This document shows positions 52,723 through 63,863 of a stretch of DNA of 64,000 nucleotides, one piece after another. A program made the position numbers and the translations under genes. The notes beneath the pieces are model-generated. The model saw nothing but the letters and a program-made list of their open reading frames with translations. It was not told the DNA's origin and did not search any database. Origin of the DNA: Symbiodinium sp. CCMP2592 (lineage: Eukaryota; Sar; Dinophyceae; Suessiales; Symbiodiniaceae); NCBI GenBank assembly GCA_905221615.1, contig CAJNDT010000147.1, positions 1,002,391-1,066,390 of the forward strand. Direction: 5' to 3'. The first letter of the stretch is position 1. Every line of letters starts with the position of its first letter.

Positions 52723-54229
52723 AAAGAGATCATGTTGCAGACCCAACTGTCCTCAACCGTTTGTACAGCCAGTAACTAGTTAACTGTTAGACTCAATACT
52801 ACAATACAGTACTATGCATGGCTACCACTCACAGCAATAGTAGAATGCATTGCTAAACCCGAAACCCCACACCTCTAGAAATCAAGGTAGTTAAAACTCC
52901 AAACCCTAAAGCCCTACACCCTAAAGCAGTTGCCTGGGTCCTGCTTCCTCTCCGCCGGCTTTATCCGAGGTGCCTGTCATCGTTACTCGTCTCGGAACTG
53001 GAACTTTGGGCTTCAATGCTTCTGTTCTGGGCTTCGGGAAAGGGTGCTGCTAGGGAGTCTGAGATTGAGGCTTGCCTAAATAGAGATTTCAGTGTCGGTC
53101 CTAGGGTAATAATAAGCAGACTGCTGACTGCTTTCGAACAAGCAATTGATGGTGCTTCAGAGTTTTAGCTTCGCTTCGTGCTTCGGATGTCACGGTCTGG
53201 ATTGCACATTTCAGGGCTTCGGAAAGTTTAGCATTCGGCTCAGGAGCTCGGCTTTATTCGGGACGAGTCCGGGCTTGCGAAACTACGTTTGAGGGTTCCG
53301 ACGCCGCAGCCCCCTAAAATCTTCGCATCCAGAATCCATAAAATAACAATCCAAGGCTCCCTCACTGAACATCAAATGCCAATAAACATACATCAAACTA
53401 TCAAGCTCGCAAACCCAAAGCCAAATCGACCTTTCGGTGCTACAGAACGACAAAGATGCCTCAACGCTAGGAGACCACGAAGAACCCTTGTTATCCGACC
53501 TCAGCGCGCTAATCCCCTACTAGTTAGCATGCCCTGGACCCATAAAGACTTTTCGAAGCCACGCAACATCCAATGTCATGGATCAGCACACTTAAGCCCC
53601 CTTGCACCACAAAAAAGTCAGATGTTTGGATCCTTGCGCTGTGTTATCGTACAAATAGAAACAACAAAAACATGAAGAACATCACTGCTGAGCAACAAGA
53701 TCTGGGTTCAAGGCTCACAATGGTTCACATTTAAATTTAAGTCAGTGTATTTAGATGTTCAGATCTAGGGTCTCTGGTTCAGGTTTAGGTGTACTGTAGC
53801 GCGACAATAAACAAGGAACGCCGCCGAATAGCAGCAACCTTCAGTTCTCGTGTCCCGAAACCCTACGACTCATGGGAAACCATCGGATCAACTTTCGTGA
53901 AACCTCCTTGCCAAAAGCCTGAGAAGCCCCGGCACGCTAAGACGCCGATATGACATGGTCAGCTCTTGAAATTACCGTCCCATCTAAGGTTCTGAATAGC
54001 GCCTTCTGTCTGGCATGCAAAGAGAGACCTAGGGCGTGAAATGTAGGGGTTCAGGGTTCGGGGTTTAAGGGTTGGGGGTGTTGGACATATTTTGGGTTTG
54101 GGCTTAAGGGTGTAGGGGTTTCGGGTTTAGGGACCCCCTTGCAGAGAAGTAAAGCGGCGGGTGGGCTCACCACAGCCTTTCCCTTGCGCCACTCGGCGCG
54201 CTCCTGCAAAACAGTTGGAAAACTAATCC
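52723..54229. other. No gene recognised
   Basis: Sequence largely free of telomere-like words from about 52940 to 54020. The longest frame (plus strand 53289-53675, 128 codons, basic, Pro/Arg-rich) has no recognisable domain and is not called. TTTAGGG-like words return at 54050-54135. Confidence 0.5.
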
Positions 54230-54312
54230 TGGATAACCTACCGCTTTAAGGCGGCTTATAGCCAAATAATAATAAGGAACCCTGAAAAGGTAGGTCCTTT
54301 CGACTACAGGTA
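54230..54312. mobile_element. Family Q fragment
   Basis: AGGTAGGTCCTTTCGACTAC and ACAGGTAG match the family Q arm. The upstream TTATAGCC and ATAATAAGGAACCC are core words. Confidence 0.55.
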
Positions 54313-54992
54313 GAGAAGCCCCAGGTGTGGGTCTTGAGGAAGGTTTTAGGGGCTGTCGGATTTGAGATCGTCTTAAGCCAGGCTTATACGGTTCATGTAG
54401 GGCGCGGGGAATGTCAGTATTAAAATGTCGCACACTCAGAAGCAACTGGATTTTGGTTTTGGCTTATGAACTTGAAGCTTAGGAAACTGAAAGCCAAGCT
54501 TGTGCAGTCGAGGGTTCCGCGTGAAGGATTCCGGGGCCTAGTGTACTCTACACCTAGTACTCTACTCTTAGTCTTGGAAATCAAACTGACACGCTCGCAG
54601 CCGCTGGCACACTCCAACTCCGACAACGACTCCGAGTCAAGCGACTTCATCCTGAGGTGGTTTTCAAAAAGACAGCGCGGGCCGGCATACAAACGCACTG
54701 GTCACTGGTTCCATGTGTCTGCAAAATCTGACAGCCTCACGTTGGCTGGCGATGCGAGACGCTGAAACGCAACCACACTTAGACTTGTAATGCTTCATGT
54801 ACTGCGATGCGACACTATGAGAATCCGCCTCCGACAAGGACAGTTTTCCAGACGTCTTCGTCATCAGCCCGTCTTGGAGAAAGGCGCAGTCTCTCAGTCC
54901 ATCATGCAGCTCTTGCGCTTGCACCGATCGCACACGCTCGACCCTTTAGGCGGAGCTCCTTCATACGGCCTCGATTCGACAAACACCATATT

Positions 54993-55110
54993 TTGGGATG
55001 CCCAGTAACCTAGGAATAACAAGGGCTCCCTTTTTGGTATCCGGTAACTTTATATTTACAAGAAACCCAGGCCTACAAAAAGGCAATAAGGGTACTACTG
55101 GGCATCCTAG
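54993..55110. mobile_element. Palindromic element, family J
   Basis: GGGATGCCCAGTAACCTAGG to GTACTACTGGGCATCCTAG, flanked by TATT/TATT (54989-54992, 55111-55114). Confidence 0.88.
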
Positions 55111-55410
55111 TATTACATGAGGAATGGACTCGAGAACCCGGCTTTCAAACTTTGGCAAGCCCTGCCCGCGAAGGGCTAGAGCCTAACATTTGTTCTTAGT
55201 TTGGGGCTTCAGGTTTAGACCTTGGGGTTTATAAGGTTTAGAGTTTAGGGTTTAAGATTATGAACTTCTTAGGCTTAGAGTTTATGGTTTGAAGGCCTGC
55301 GTTCAGGGTTTAGTCCAAGGCGAGATCGCCAACCGGCCTTCGATCTGCCTAGGCATTGAAGGTGCGGAAATGCAGAACAGGGCGGCTTAGGTTCCGGTGC
55401 ACGATGTCTG

Positions 55411-55490
55411 GTAGTTTCCGAACATAATATGGGACCCTAATATAGTACCCTGAATAGTAGGAGCCTCATTATAAGGACCCCAAAATAAGG
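55411..55490. mobile_element. Family C element, right arm missing
   Basis: GTAGTTTCCGAACATAATATGG, GGGACCCTAATATAGTACCC, AATAGTAGGAGCC, TTATAAGGACCCCAAAATAAG, then an abrupt switch into GGGTTTAGG filler where the right arm should be. Confidence 0.75.
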
Positions 55491-55660
55491 GTTTAGGTTT
55501 GGGTTCACCATCCAGGATTTTGGGCTTTAGGGACTTATGTCTTAGGGTTGAGGATTTAGGGGTTCGAGGTTAGGCTTTAGGGTAGGGCCTTTAGGGTTTT
55601 GGATGTGGGGTTTAGGGTTTAGGGTGTTGGGTTTAGGGTGTAGGGTGTCTGCGTAGCCTA
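55491..55660. repeat. TTTAGGG-like filler
   Basis: GGGTTTAGGGTTTAGGGTG and variants, starting exactly at the truncated end of the C element. Confidence 0.8.
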
Positions 55661-56229
55661 GGCCGGGGCCTCTAACTCCAACGCAACATCCCTACTGCTT
55701 CGGGTTCGGGCTAGTTAGCCCTAGATCATAAGTCTTTGCAAAATGAGATGATTAGCTGAAAAAGTCTCCTTCATCGCATCCCGAGCCTTAAAAATCACGA
55801 GCTTACATAGACTGGCCTTTCCGACTCTACCTATCTGCGGGCTTTCAAGCATCACCTGTCCATTTCCCCCACTCATTAAGGCTCGCCAGCTCTCTATCAT
55901 CCGTTCCGTGAATCCGTAAATCTGAAATCCGGCAGCCATGAAACCCGAATCCCAAAACCTTTGACCCTGAAATAGGGCCCTAACACCCGAAACCGCAACT
56001 CCAAAATCAGGGAAAGTGCTCCTCCTCCATGTTCTTCCGATGCGACGTACCCCGGGGAGCCTTTTGGCTGTAGGCCGACTGCTCTTGTTCTTATACCATG
56101 ACTCAGGCTAGTGTAGTCCTGTGTCTGCGTATGTATGTGTATACATATATATATATAAATCATATGCTATCTTGCTTTGTGTAAACCGTTGTTACGGATA
56201 GCAGCAATGGTGGCAGTACTACCATAATG

Positions 56230-56465
56230 ATACCAATATGAGCAGTAGCAGTAGCAGTGGCAGTAGTAGGAGTAGGAGTAGGAGTAGGAGTAGGAGTAGG
56301 AGTAGGAGTAGGGGTAGGGGTAGGGGTAGGGGTAGGGGTAGGGGTAGGGGTAGGGGTAGGGGTAGGGGTAGGGGTAGGGGTAGGGGTAGGGGTAGGGGCA
56401 GGGGCAGGGGTAGGGGTAGGGGTAGGGGTAGGAGGAGGAGGAGGAGGAGGAGCAGCAGGTGGTCG
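56230..56465. repeat. (TAGGGG)n / (TAGGAG)n hexanucleotide array
   Basis: GTAGGAGTAGGAGTAGGGG through about 35 hexamer units, followed by GGAGGAGGA and CGTCGTCG triplets and a GATGACGATGACG patch (56480-56515). Frames in all phases are open because the period is six. Confidence 0.95.
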
Positions 56466-57093
56466 TCGCCGTCGTCGCATGATGATCGATGACGATGACG
56501 ACGATGATGGTGATGATGTTTGTTATTAGTAGTTTGTAGGAGGTGTTCTGGGTATTTTTCAAGCTCAAGCTAACAGGGAATCTACTGCAGACTTCTGTGT
56601 GTAACAGATACTGAAGCACTCAAAACAGTGAGCCTTACGTGGGTCGAAGTCCACCCATCGAGGAGCACCCTCGCCTGGCACCACCCACAGCTGCGTTGTT
56701 TGGCCTTTGTATATATGTTATGTGCTCGGAGCAACTACTTGTCTACTTGATTTTATAGGATAGTAATAGTAGTAGTAGTGTAGTGTAGGAAGGTGCGAGG
56801 ATACGGCTATTATAGGTACTTGGGCCCTCGCGGTTTGCGTCTGGGGCAGGAAACTTGAGGATTTAGGGTAAGGTTTGGGCGGTTTAGGTTTCAGGCTTCA
56901 GTTATTTTCAAGCTCGAAGATGAAAGGAAAGCTGCACCGCTCAAGTCAGGCAGTGGTAGTAGTAGCAGCAGTAGTAGCAGTATCAACAGCACCAGCAGTA
57001 GCAATAGCATGAGCATTAGCATTGGCACTAGGACAAGTCGGGCTTTGGTTCGGGGTTCACGGCTTCAGGTTTCGGCACGGATCGGCCTTAAAG
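56466..57093. other. No gene recognised
   Basis: Trinucleotide patches (AGTAGTAGTAG at 56763-56780 and 56950-57010) in otherwise unique sequence. Confidence 0.5.
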
Positions 57094-57188
57094 ATCCCTT
57101 AACTAAGGAATATACCATAACTGTTAATAGGATCCCTAAAATGATTTATGCTATCTCCTTAATTAAGGGATTTTGGAAGGTCTGGGGA
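57094..57188. mobile_element. Family B element, left tip missing
   Basis: ATCCCTTAACTAAGGAATATACC ... CCTTAATTAAGGG, then ATTTTGGAAGGTCTGGG at the right. The left CCCAGACCTTCC is absent. Confidence 0.75.
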
Positions 57189-57299
57189 GATGAGCAGAAG
57201 TGGCAAGCCGCAATTTTGACACGTCTGGTCTGCGAAGTCTGTGCGAACACATCGAGCCACCGATCCCCACTCCAGGTTTAGGGCTCCGGGTTCCGGGTT

Positions 57300-57335
57300 C
57301 AAAGGGCTTAGGGTTTAGGGTTTAGGGTTTAGGTG
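57300..57335. repeat. (TTTAGGG)n tract
   Basis: Four TTTAGGG units. Confidence 0.88.
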
Positions 57336-57529
57336 GTTGCTTAGGGGTAGGAATATGACGTCTATCGTCAGTGCTTGGAATGCTTTTCACCACACAGGCT
57401 TGGGGTTCATGTTCGGGCTTTTAGTGGTGCAGGGAACTAAAATTTCCGCACTGTAAGTGCTGCAACAAAATTCTCAGCAAGGTTCTGAATGCTGCTAGTA
57501 TAAAGATGTCTATTAAATAACGCCCCCTA

Positions 57530-57700
57530 CTCGGAGGTTCATGGGTAGTTGTAAGTGGGGTTATAAGTAAGGTAACTATACCTACAACCCCTAGCAGGGG
57601 ACTTGTAACCCGACTTATAGCTACCCATGAACCTCCAGGCCCTAAACCCTCTACCCTTATAGAATCCCTATAGATCCTTTTAAAGGGACCATTGGAGGAA
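57530..57700. mobile_element. Family D element joined by a CCCTAAA linker to a module
   Basis: D palindrome (CTCGGAGGTTCATGGGTAG to AGCTACCCATGAACCTCC), then CCCTAAACCCTC, then ACCCTTATAGAATCCCTA and TCCTTTTAAAGGGACC, which are module words also present in the C and F composites. No closing D arm. Confidence 0.75.
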
Positions 57701-57724
57701 CCTTGAGAGCGAGCCCCACATCAT

Positions 57725-57833
57725 CCCAGACCTTCCAAAATCCCTTAATTAAGGAATATACCTTAATTCATATTTGGGATCCTATTATAATTTAAGGTAT
57801 ATTCCTTAATTAAGGGATTTTGGAAGGTCTGGG
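57725..57833. mobile_element. Palindromic element, family B
   Basis: 109 bp, CCCAGACCTTCCAAAATCCC to GGGATTTTGGAAGGTCTGGG, flanked by AT/AT (57723-57724, 57834-57835). Confidence 0.92.
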
Positions 57834-57924
57834 ATTGTCCGGTTGATCCCAAGCCATGGAGAGCTGAGCCTTCGATGCAAGCTGACTGCTGCTTCGATCA
57901 CGACACCAGGATGCTGCTACGTTA

Positions 57925-58400
57925 GGTTGGCCCTAAGCCCTAAACCCTCAGCCCTAAAACCCCTAAACCCTTGGGAGGAGTTTGAGGGAAGTGCGAGATC
58001 TAAAACCCCAAAAAACACGTCAAGTTGGAGCCACGCTAAATCCGCATGCCCTAAAGCCCTAAACCCTAAACCCTACAATCCTTAAACCCCAAACCCCTGA
58101 ACCCTCGGTTCCTAAACCCTATGAACTTGCAACCCAAAATCCGAACTCGCCATCCCTTAACCCTAAGCCCTTCAAGCCATAAGACCGGTAGTCCCACAAT
58201 GCTTGCGCTTTCGACCGTCCAGACGTCTCATCTCTAATCCTACCAGTTTAGGGTTCATGGGGCTTAGGGTGTAGGGTTTACGCGTGAGTATAGGGTGTAT
58301 GGTTTAGGGTTTATGGGGCTTAGGGATAAGGGGCTTGCGGTTTGGGGGCTGATGGGGTTTAGGGCTGAGGGTTTTGGGTTTTGGGGTTGAGGATAATCAT
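57925..58400. repeat. CCCTAAA filler switching to TTTAGGG filler
   Basis: CCCTAAACCCTAAACCC words to about 58165, then GGGTTTATGGGGCTTAGGG words from about 58250. Opposite-strand telomere-like blocks face each other across 85 bp. Confidence 0.75.
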
Positions 58401-58625
58401 TTCTGAGCTGTACCCTCCTGGGCTTAACTTCTGGATTCCAACCTCTTCGAACTCAAGCTGCAGCTGGGCTCTCAGCCATACACACACAGCCAGAGCTTTC
58501 GCACCAGAAGCAGCAGCCTTTAAATGCAATGGCCTCCTCGATGCAGACATCCAAAAGTGTCCGCTCAAGGGGCCTTAATTTGGAAACAGGCCGAGACGGC
58601 ATCAGGCACCTGGACGCGAACTAGG

Positions 58626-58740
58626 CTGATGGGAGGCCAAAAGGGGGGGTTTAAGATTCTTGGGGTAGATTCCTTCATGTGAACCCTATTATGGGAACCT
58701 AAACCCCCATAGGCTAAACCCCCTTTTGGCCTCCTATGAT
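58626..58740. mobile_element. Palindromic element, family R
   Basis: ATGGGAGGCCAAAAGGGGGG to CCCCCTTTTGGCCTCCTAT, core GAACCCTATTATGGGAACC. Single copy. Confidence 0.8.
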
Positions 58741-58869
58741 AGGCCCCTCATCGCCTCCCCTGCCCACCCAAAGCCCCGCGGCACGAAAGGTCGTGAAACA
58801 TGGGTCGCAAGCCAACACCTACGTATCCAAGTACCCAGTTATAGGCACTGGGCTAACAGATTGATTGGG

Positions 58870-58985
58870 GTACATGGGATTCATGGGTAGTTATGAGTGG
58901 GGTTATAAGTCCCCTCATTATTGAGGGTTATAAGCATTATTACTTTACCTTGCTGATCATCCCGCTTATACCTACCCATGTACCG
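58870..58985. mobile_element. Family D-like element (diverged)
   Basis: TTCATGGGTAGTTATGAGTG to CGCTTATACCTACCCATG, with a direct copy of the GGGTTATAAG word on each side of the middle. Confidence 0.7.
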
Positions 58986-58999
58986 CGAAGTATTACTTG

Positions 59000-59820
59000 C
59001 AATTGCAGGGTACAAATTTAGGGTGCCAGGTACTGGCACGGGGGATACTTCCCCAAAATATCTACATTCTACCATATAGGCACTTTGGACCCTTTGTGCA
59101 GTTAGGGGACTATACATCGGTAGCCGTTTAAGCCGGGACTTAGTGTTCACGGCTGCGATTGCAGGGATGAGTCTTTGAAGCTTTCGTCCACCATGATTGA
59201 ATTTTTCGAAGCGTGGCGCAGGTGAGGTACCCAGAAGATGGCGGCTGGACAGATTTGTGTTGTAGGATTTCGGATTTACAGCGTTTAGGACTCGGAAACA
59301 TCGGGTTTGACGGATCAAGTTTCAACGACCTAGTTTCAAAGCAAATCGAATACCCGCTAGCCATTCGCGCGTGGGCTCCGGCGGAAGTCTTTAAACCTTC
59401 AAAGTATCTCCAGGCGAAGTCTGCCATACAGGTCACGTGCGTCGAAATGCAACCGATGGCAAGGATACGCCAACTTGACAATCAGAAAGTAGCATACGCC
59501 AACTTGACAACCAGAAAGTAGCAAAAGCCGCGACGGCAACCACGACGACAACAACTACGAGAGCAGCAGAAAAAGCCACAGCTACTTTCTAGTGTTGCCA
59601 ATGCTGCGAGAGATACTGCAAGACTGAGACGACATATCTTCAACCAGCACCGAACACCCATGCAGCATGCAGCTCTTACGAGGTTTGCATGTGAAGATAA
59701 GTCAGGCCCGCAAAGCAACAACGAACAATCACAGAGCCAAATCGCAACTAGGGCTATGATGTCCCCGAGCACAGATTTGGGGGGGCATGAAAGAAATACA
59801 GCGTACGTGTCATATACCAG
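59000..59820. other. No gene called; small local repeats
   Basis: A 30-bp unit with TACGCCAACTTGACAA and CAGAAAGTAGCA is duplicated in tandem at 59466-59524, and the complement GCTACTTTCTAGTGTTG lies at 59581, giving a potential stem. Frames of about 100 codons on both strands overlap and have no recognisable domain. Confidence 0.5.
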
Positions 59821-59824
59821 TACA

Positions 59825-60160
59825 CGCACATGTGTGTGTGTGTGTGTGCATCTGCACCACTGCAGGAGTATACACTCGCATCAGATTTGATAGACATGCA
59901 GTAACTCAGCATCTAAACCATCATGTGTAATTGCATACATGCAGGCATACATACATACACATGCGCACACATACATACACATACATACACATACATACAT
60001 CCACACATACACACACCCACACGCACACATACATACGCACATACCTACACCACGCAAACAAACAAACAAACAACTAACCAGCCAAGCACGTGTACATACA
60101 TACAAAGATACAGACACACACAAATAAATACAGACATACAGACATACAGACATACACATA
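59825..60160. repeat. (GT)n and (CATA)n microsatellites
   Basis: GTGTGTGTGT at 59830-59848, then CATACATACA, CACACATACA and CAGACATACA runs to about 60160. Confidence 0.95.
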
Positions 60161-60344
60161 CCTACATATGTCGACACCGTCGCATGCCGTGCTTGAGGGC
60201 GAACTTCGCCAAGAGCTGAAATGACACACTGGCTCTGACAGTGGCACCACCGCCCTACGCGCCAGAGAACACCTGAGTAAGAACCGACAACACCGAAGTC
60301 AGAGCCTCAGAGCTTCGCCGGTGGGTTGAGCCTTAGTCATAGTC

Positions 60345-60460
60345 AGGAGCCCCAGTGTCCCCTTATTCATTCGGGTACCCTGTTCCTCCTATGCAACTGT
60401 AATAATGGAACTGTAACTGAAAAGGGCAACTCTAGGGTGCTCCTGAGGAACCTAGTTTAG
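60345..60460. mobile_element. Palindromic element, family O (diverged)
   Basis: AGGAGCCCCAGTGTCCCCTT to GGGTGCTCCTGAGGAACC, inner GAAAAGGGCAACTCTAGGG as in the 39871 copy. Confidence 0.7.
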
Positions 60461-60755
60461 GGTTTCAGGTTTTGGCTTGGGGCTTTAGATGGAGGGTTTG
60501 TGGGTTTAGGATTTAACGGGCATGGGGGTTGGATTTTCAGAGATTAATTGGAACCTGCATTTCATGTGATTCTAATCTATGGGCTCTGAATTCAAAAGAA
60601 AATCCGACGGGGTCTGGACTGTTTGCAGCGTTGAACCCTAAACCCATAAACACACGGTACCGCCTTACCCCAACGCAGACACACAACAGAACTGCATCCT
60701 CGAGCTTTGTCCCGGACCAGCCCGTGGAACTACCACTGTAAAGTTCAGGGGGTTA

Positions 60756-60864
60756 ATGTAGAAGCCTGATTAAGAAACCTTGGGCCTTTATTAGGGTTCC
60801 TTATAAGAATCCTATTATTTGGGGTGTTATAGGCCCCGGGGTTCTTAATCAGGTTCCTACACTA
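60756..60864. mobile_element. Palindromic element, family H
   Basis: TGTAGAAGCCTGATTAAGAAAC to GTTCTTAATCAGGTTCCTACA, core TTATAAGAATCCTATTATTTGG. Confidence 0.9.
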
Positions 60865-62199
60865 GGGTCTAGGATCTACAGACGGCTACCATTTGCAGGA
60901 CGTATAATGATAATGAAGTCATAATGAACCTCCTCAGGCAGGTTGTTTCAGGGTCCAGGTTAGCGTTACGGTCTGGGGCTTATATACTTCAAGCACTCCC
61001 CTGACTTTTGGGTTTCAAGGGATTGTGTGTGGCACCTAGGTCCGCGGGAAACGATGCGCTGGAAATATTCAGGTGATGTAATATTATGTAGGGTAGACCG
61101 TTTTGTTGCAGGGCACGGGCAAGAAGGAGCCATTATGAATGATCATGCTATACTGTGGACCTCTCATGGCTAATGTTGACCTAGGATTAATAATCCCCCT
61201 ACGATTAAAGGCGGCCTGCGGGCGGCTCCGGCCCCAATCTGTACTACTTTAAAGGCAGCACCCAAATAAGGATCGTTTTTTGCAGAAAACCCCCACGATT
61301 AAAGGCAACACCGTCTGGGGATCTAAAATTTCAAAAAGTGCTTCGAAGACTACTTTTAAAGGGGGCAAGACTTGGTCTAGGCCTAAACCTTCCCCGATAT
61401 TAAACTTGAAACCTCATTGGCCCCAAAACCGCTTCACGTTTTAATCCTCCAAAGTGGTGATTTCAACACTACTTGCTGTGTCGTTTCAAGCCCCCAAACA
61501 GGCTTTTTGAGCTATCCCCAGCAATCGTGTGTCACCCACGATTAATCAACGTCCCACGATTAATCAAACTCCTGTGGCACTGCTACTGCTACTGCTACTG
61601 CCACCGCTACTACTGCTGCTACTACGACTACTACTACTAGCACCACTGTTTACTGCAATTTGGCTTCACGGGATTATTTGGGGGTCTGTGATCCTGTGGG
61701 GGGCCTGCGACCTTGACAACCTTGAGGGGGGGGGGCGGGGGTCAACATTAACCCCCCGCTTTCAGGGTCTCAGTGTTAGGAGCAAGAACACAAGTTTAGC
61801 GACATGTGGGGGGAGTCGCGAACTAGGGGCTCTGCATTTTCAAGTGGGTTTGTTGATTTCTAGTAGTCAAACAAGGAAATCAAGTAATTACACGCTCGTG
61901 AGACCTGCGCAGACTCCTCAAAACCCCTGCCCCATTTTATGTGACAATGACCATGGTGAAGTACCCCATCATCTAGGCAAATAGGCCTCCTATCCAAGAG
62001 GGTCCGAAAAAACACACAATTATGGACAAGTCCCTGAAATGGTGTGCTTGGGCCTAATTCCGTAAAGGTAGTATATATGGACTCGAAAATATAGGAAGTA
62101 GGCCTCGTAACCAGCAAAAGGGCCCGAACAAGCACTGGACGAAGGTCGTCAAAACCATGCTAAGGACGGTCTGCTTGGGCCTAGTTCCATAATGGTGGC

Positions 62200-62255
<56 letters not shown>

Positions 62256-63620
62256 TCTGAAAAAATGGACTCTCTAGGCATGCCCAAAATCGGAACAAGA
62301 ACAACCCCTAAAACATTATCGGTGTTTCCTAAGGAAATACCAAGCAATCCAGATCCCAGAAAAAAAAAACTCAGGCAATCTCAGGCAGCAGCCACTTCAT
62401 CCCTTCACCATCGGCTTGCTCCTGTGCTTCGCTCACTTGTAGAGGTGCCATATGATGGTTTTCATAGAGATTGATATGGGGAGTCTTTATCAGATTTCAA
62501 CATGAGTTTTTGATACAAAGGCCTTGGGTTAAGGGTTCGGGCCTTCATCCTAATGCTGGGCCCGGGCTGAAGGATTAAAAGCGTAAGTTTGCATTTGAGG
62601 AATAGGTAGTGCTTATTAAAATGTTTAAAGTTTAAGGCCTAGGGCTTAGGGCTTAAGGTCTAGATGGGTCTAGGGTGCGATCAAGACACCAAGTGCGACT
62701 CATGATTTGCAGAACTCTCTTCAACACCACTCATAATAAAAACACTTTAGCCCAAACAGGTTGACGCAAAAGGAACTACGGGATGATACTGCTGGTGATC
62801 ACAGGAAGTTATGATAGTGTGCTATCTGATAGTGCTTTATGTTATGCTGCTGGATGGCTGGGGCGTTGAAACCCTTGAGTTTGGTTTAATACTTGGGCAT
62901 TGCGCCTAATATAAAGATTCTTGGAGTGGTACATAGATTCTACTGTCCAGGGATTTGGGGGCGTTGTGAAGTAGTACTGCAGCAATTCAACACAGCCAGC
63001 AGTGCTAGTCATTGCCGTGGCTCGATTGCGAGATGATCACCGAAACCCTAAGCCCTAAAACCTATACCCTAAACCCCCCAAACCCCGTACTATGGATTGA
63101 ACACATGACTTCATGGAGTGTGAAGATTCCGACACTTCGTACTTAGAGCCTATCGGGATCTGGTTCTGCCTTCGAAAGCCATGTTTAAACATACCGGTCT
63201 TTTGTCTAGCATCATCCTAAAGTGGTTTCAGGAGGTAATCAAACAAATGCAACTATAATGGCAATCGTAGAAGCATAGCTCAGGTCAATTCGGGTCCCTT
63301 TCTGATACTTCCACCTTGTCGCTAGGAATGGAGGAATCGGCTTCCAGCGTCGCGAGAAGTGGGACTTGTGATTTGAAGTGTTGAAAAGCCATGAGCCCCA
63401 ATTAATGGGTGTAATTGCAAGCAATATATGCGATGTCTACATTCAACATTGCACTTTTTGGAACCAAAGCACACCCATGAATCCTTGACCCTGTCGGCTC
63501 CTTGCGACCGCGAGCCACGCGGTCTGCGAGCGGGGCATGCACGAGCCTGTCATCATCTCGGTTTGAGGTCTTTAGGGACTTGAAGCTGCTACTCTATACA
63601 GCCTTTCTTGGGGTGTAGGG
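60865..63620. other. Long stretch nearly free of telomere-like words; no gene recognised
   Basis: CCCACGATTAA or CTACGATTAA recurs at about 61199, 61290, 61536 and 61552. A 35-bp unit with TGCTTGGGCCTA is duplicated at 62047 and 62171. A TA microsatellite lies at 62200-62255. No frame is convincing. The region differs in texture from the rest of the window and could be a degraded mobile element. Confidence 0.5.
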
Positions 63621-63631
63621 TTTGGGGTTAA

Positions 63632-63686
63632 TTAAACCCTAAACCCTGAACCCTAGATTTGTATTAGGGTTTAGGGTTCAGGGCAT
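63632..63686. repeat. Head-to-head telomere-like inverted repeat
   Basis: AACCCTAAACCCTGAACCC followed after nine bases by TTAGGGTTTAGGGTTCAGGG, its near-perfect complement. Two short telomere-like tracts meet in opposite orientation. Confidence 0.85.
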
Positions 63687-63802
63687 AGACCTAAGCCTTA
63701 CATCCAATATCTCTGAAGGTGAGGAGCACCACACTTGACCCAGGAAGCCACAGAACAACCCCAGCCCACAAAACTGAAAGCTAAGTATTTCTAGTTAATA
63801 CA

Positions 63803-63863
63803 GGGGCCTTATTTTGGGGCCCATTTTCTTTTAGTTCTAATAAGGAGCCCCAAATAGTATAAC
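63803..63863. mobile_element. Element fragment, family N
   Basis: GGGCCTTATTTTGGGGCCCA, TAGTTCTAATAAGGAGCCCC, AATAGTATAA. Related to 50838-50910. Beyond it (63940-64000) is TTATTATTATTG simple sequence. Confidence 0.6.

Noticed and set aside
53289-53675. 128-codon plus-strand frame
   Set aside because: In a quiet region but basic, without domain or repeat of itself; consistent with chance.
56160-56619. Frames of 84-150 codons, Arg/Ser-, Val/Gly- or Pro/Thr-rich
   Set aside because: Hexanucleotide repeat open in every phase.
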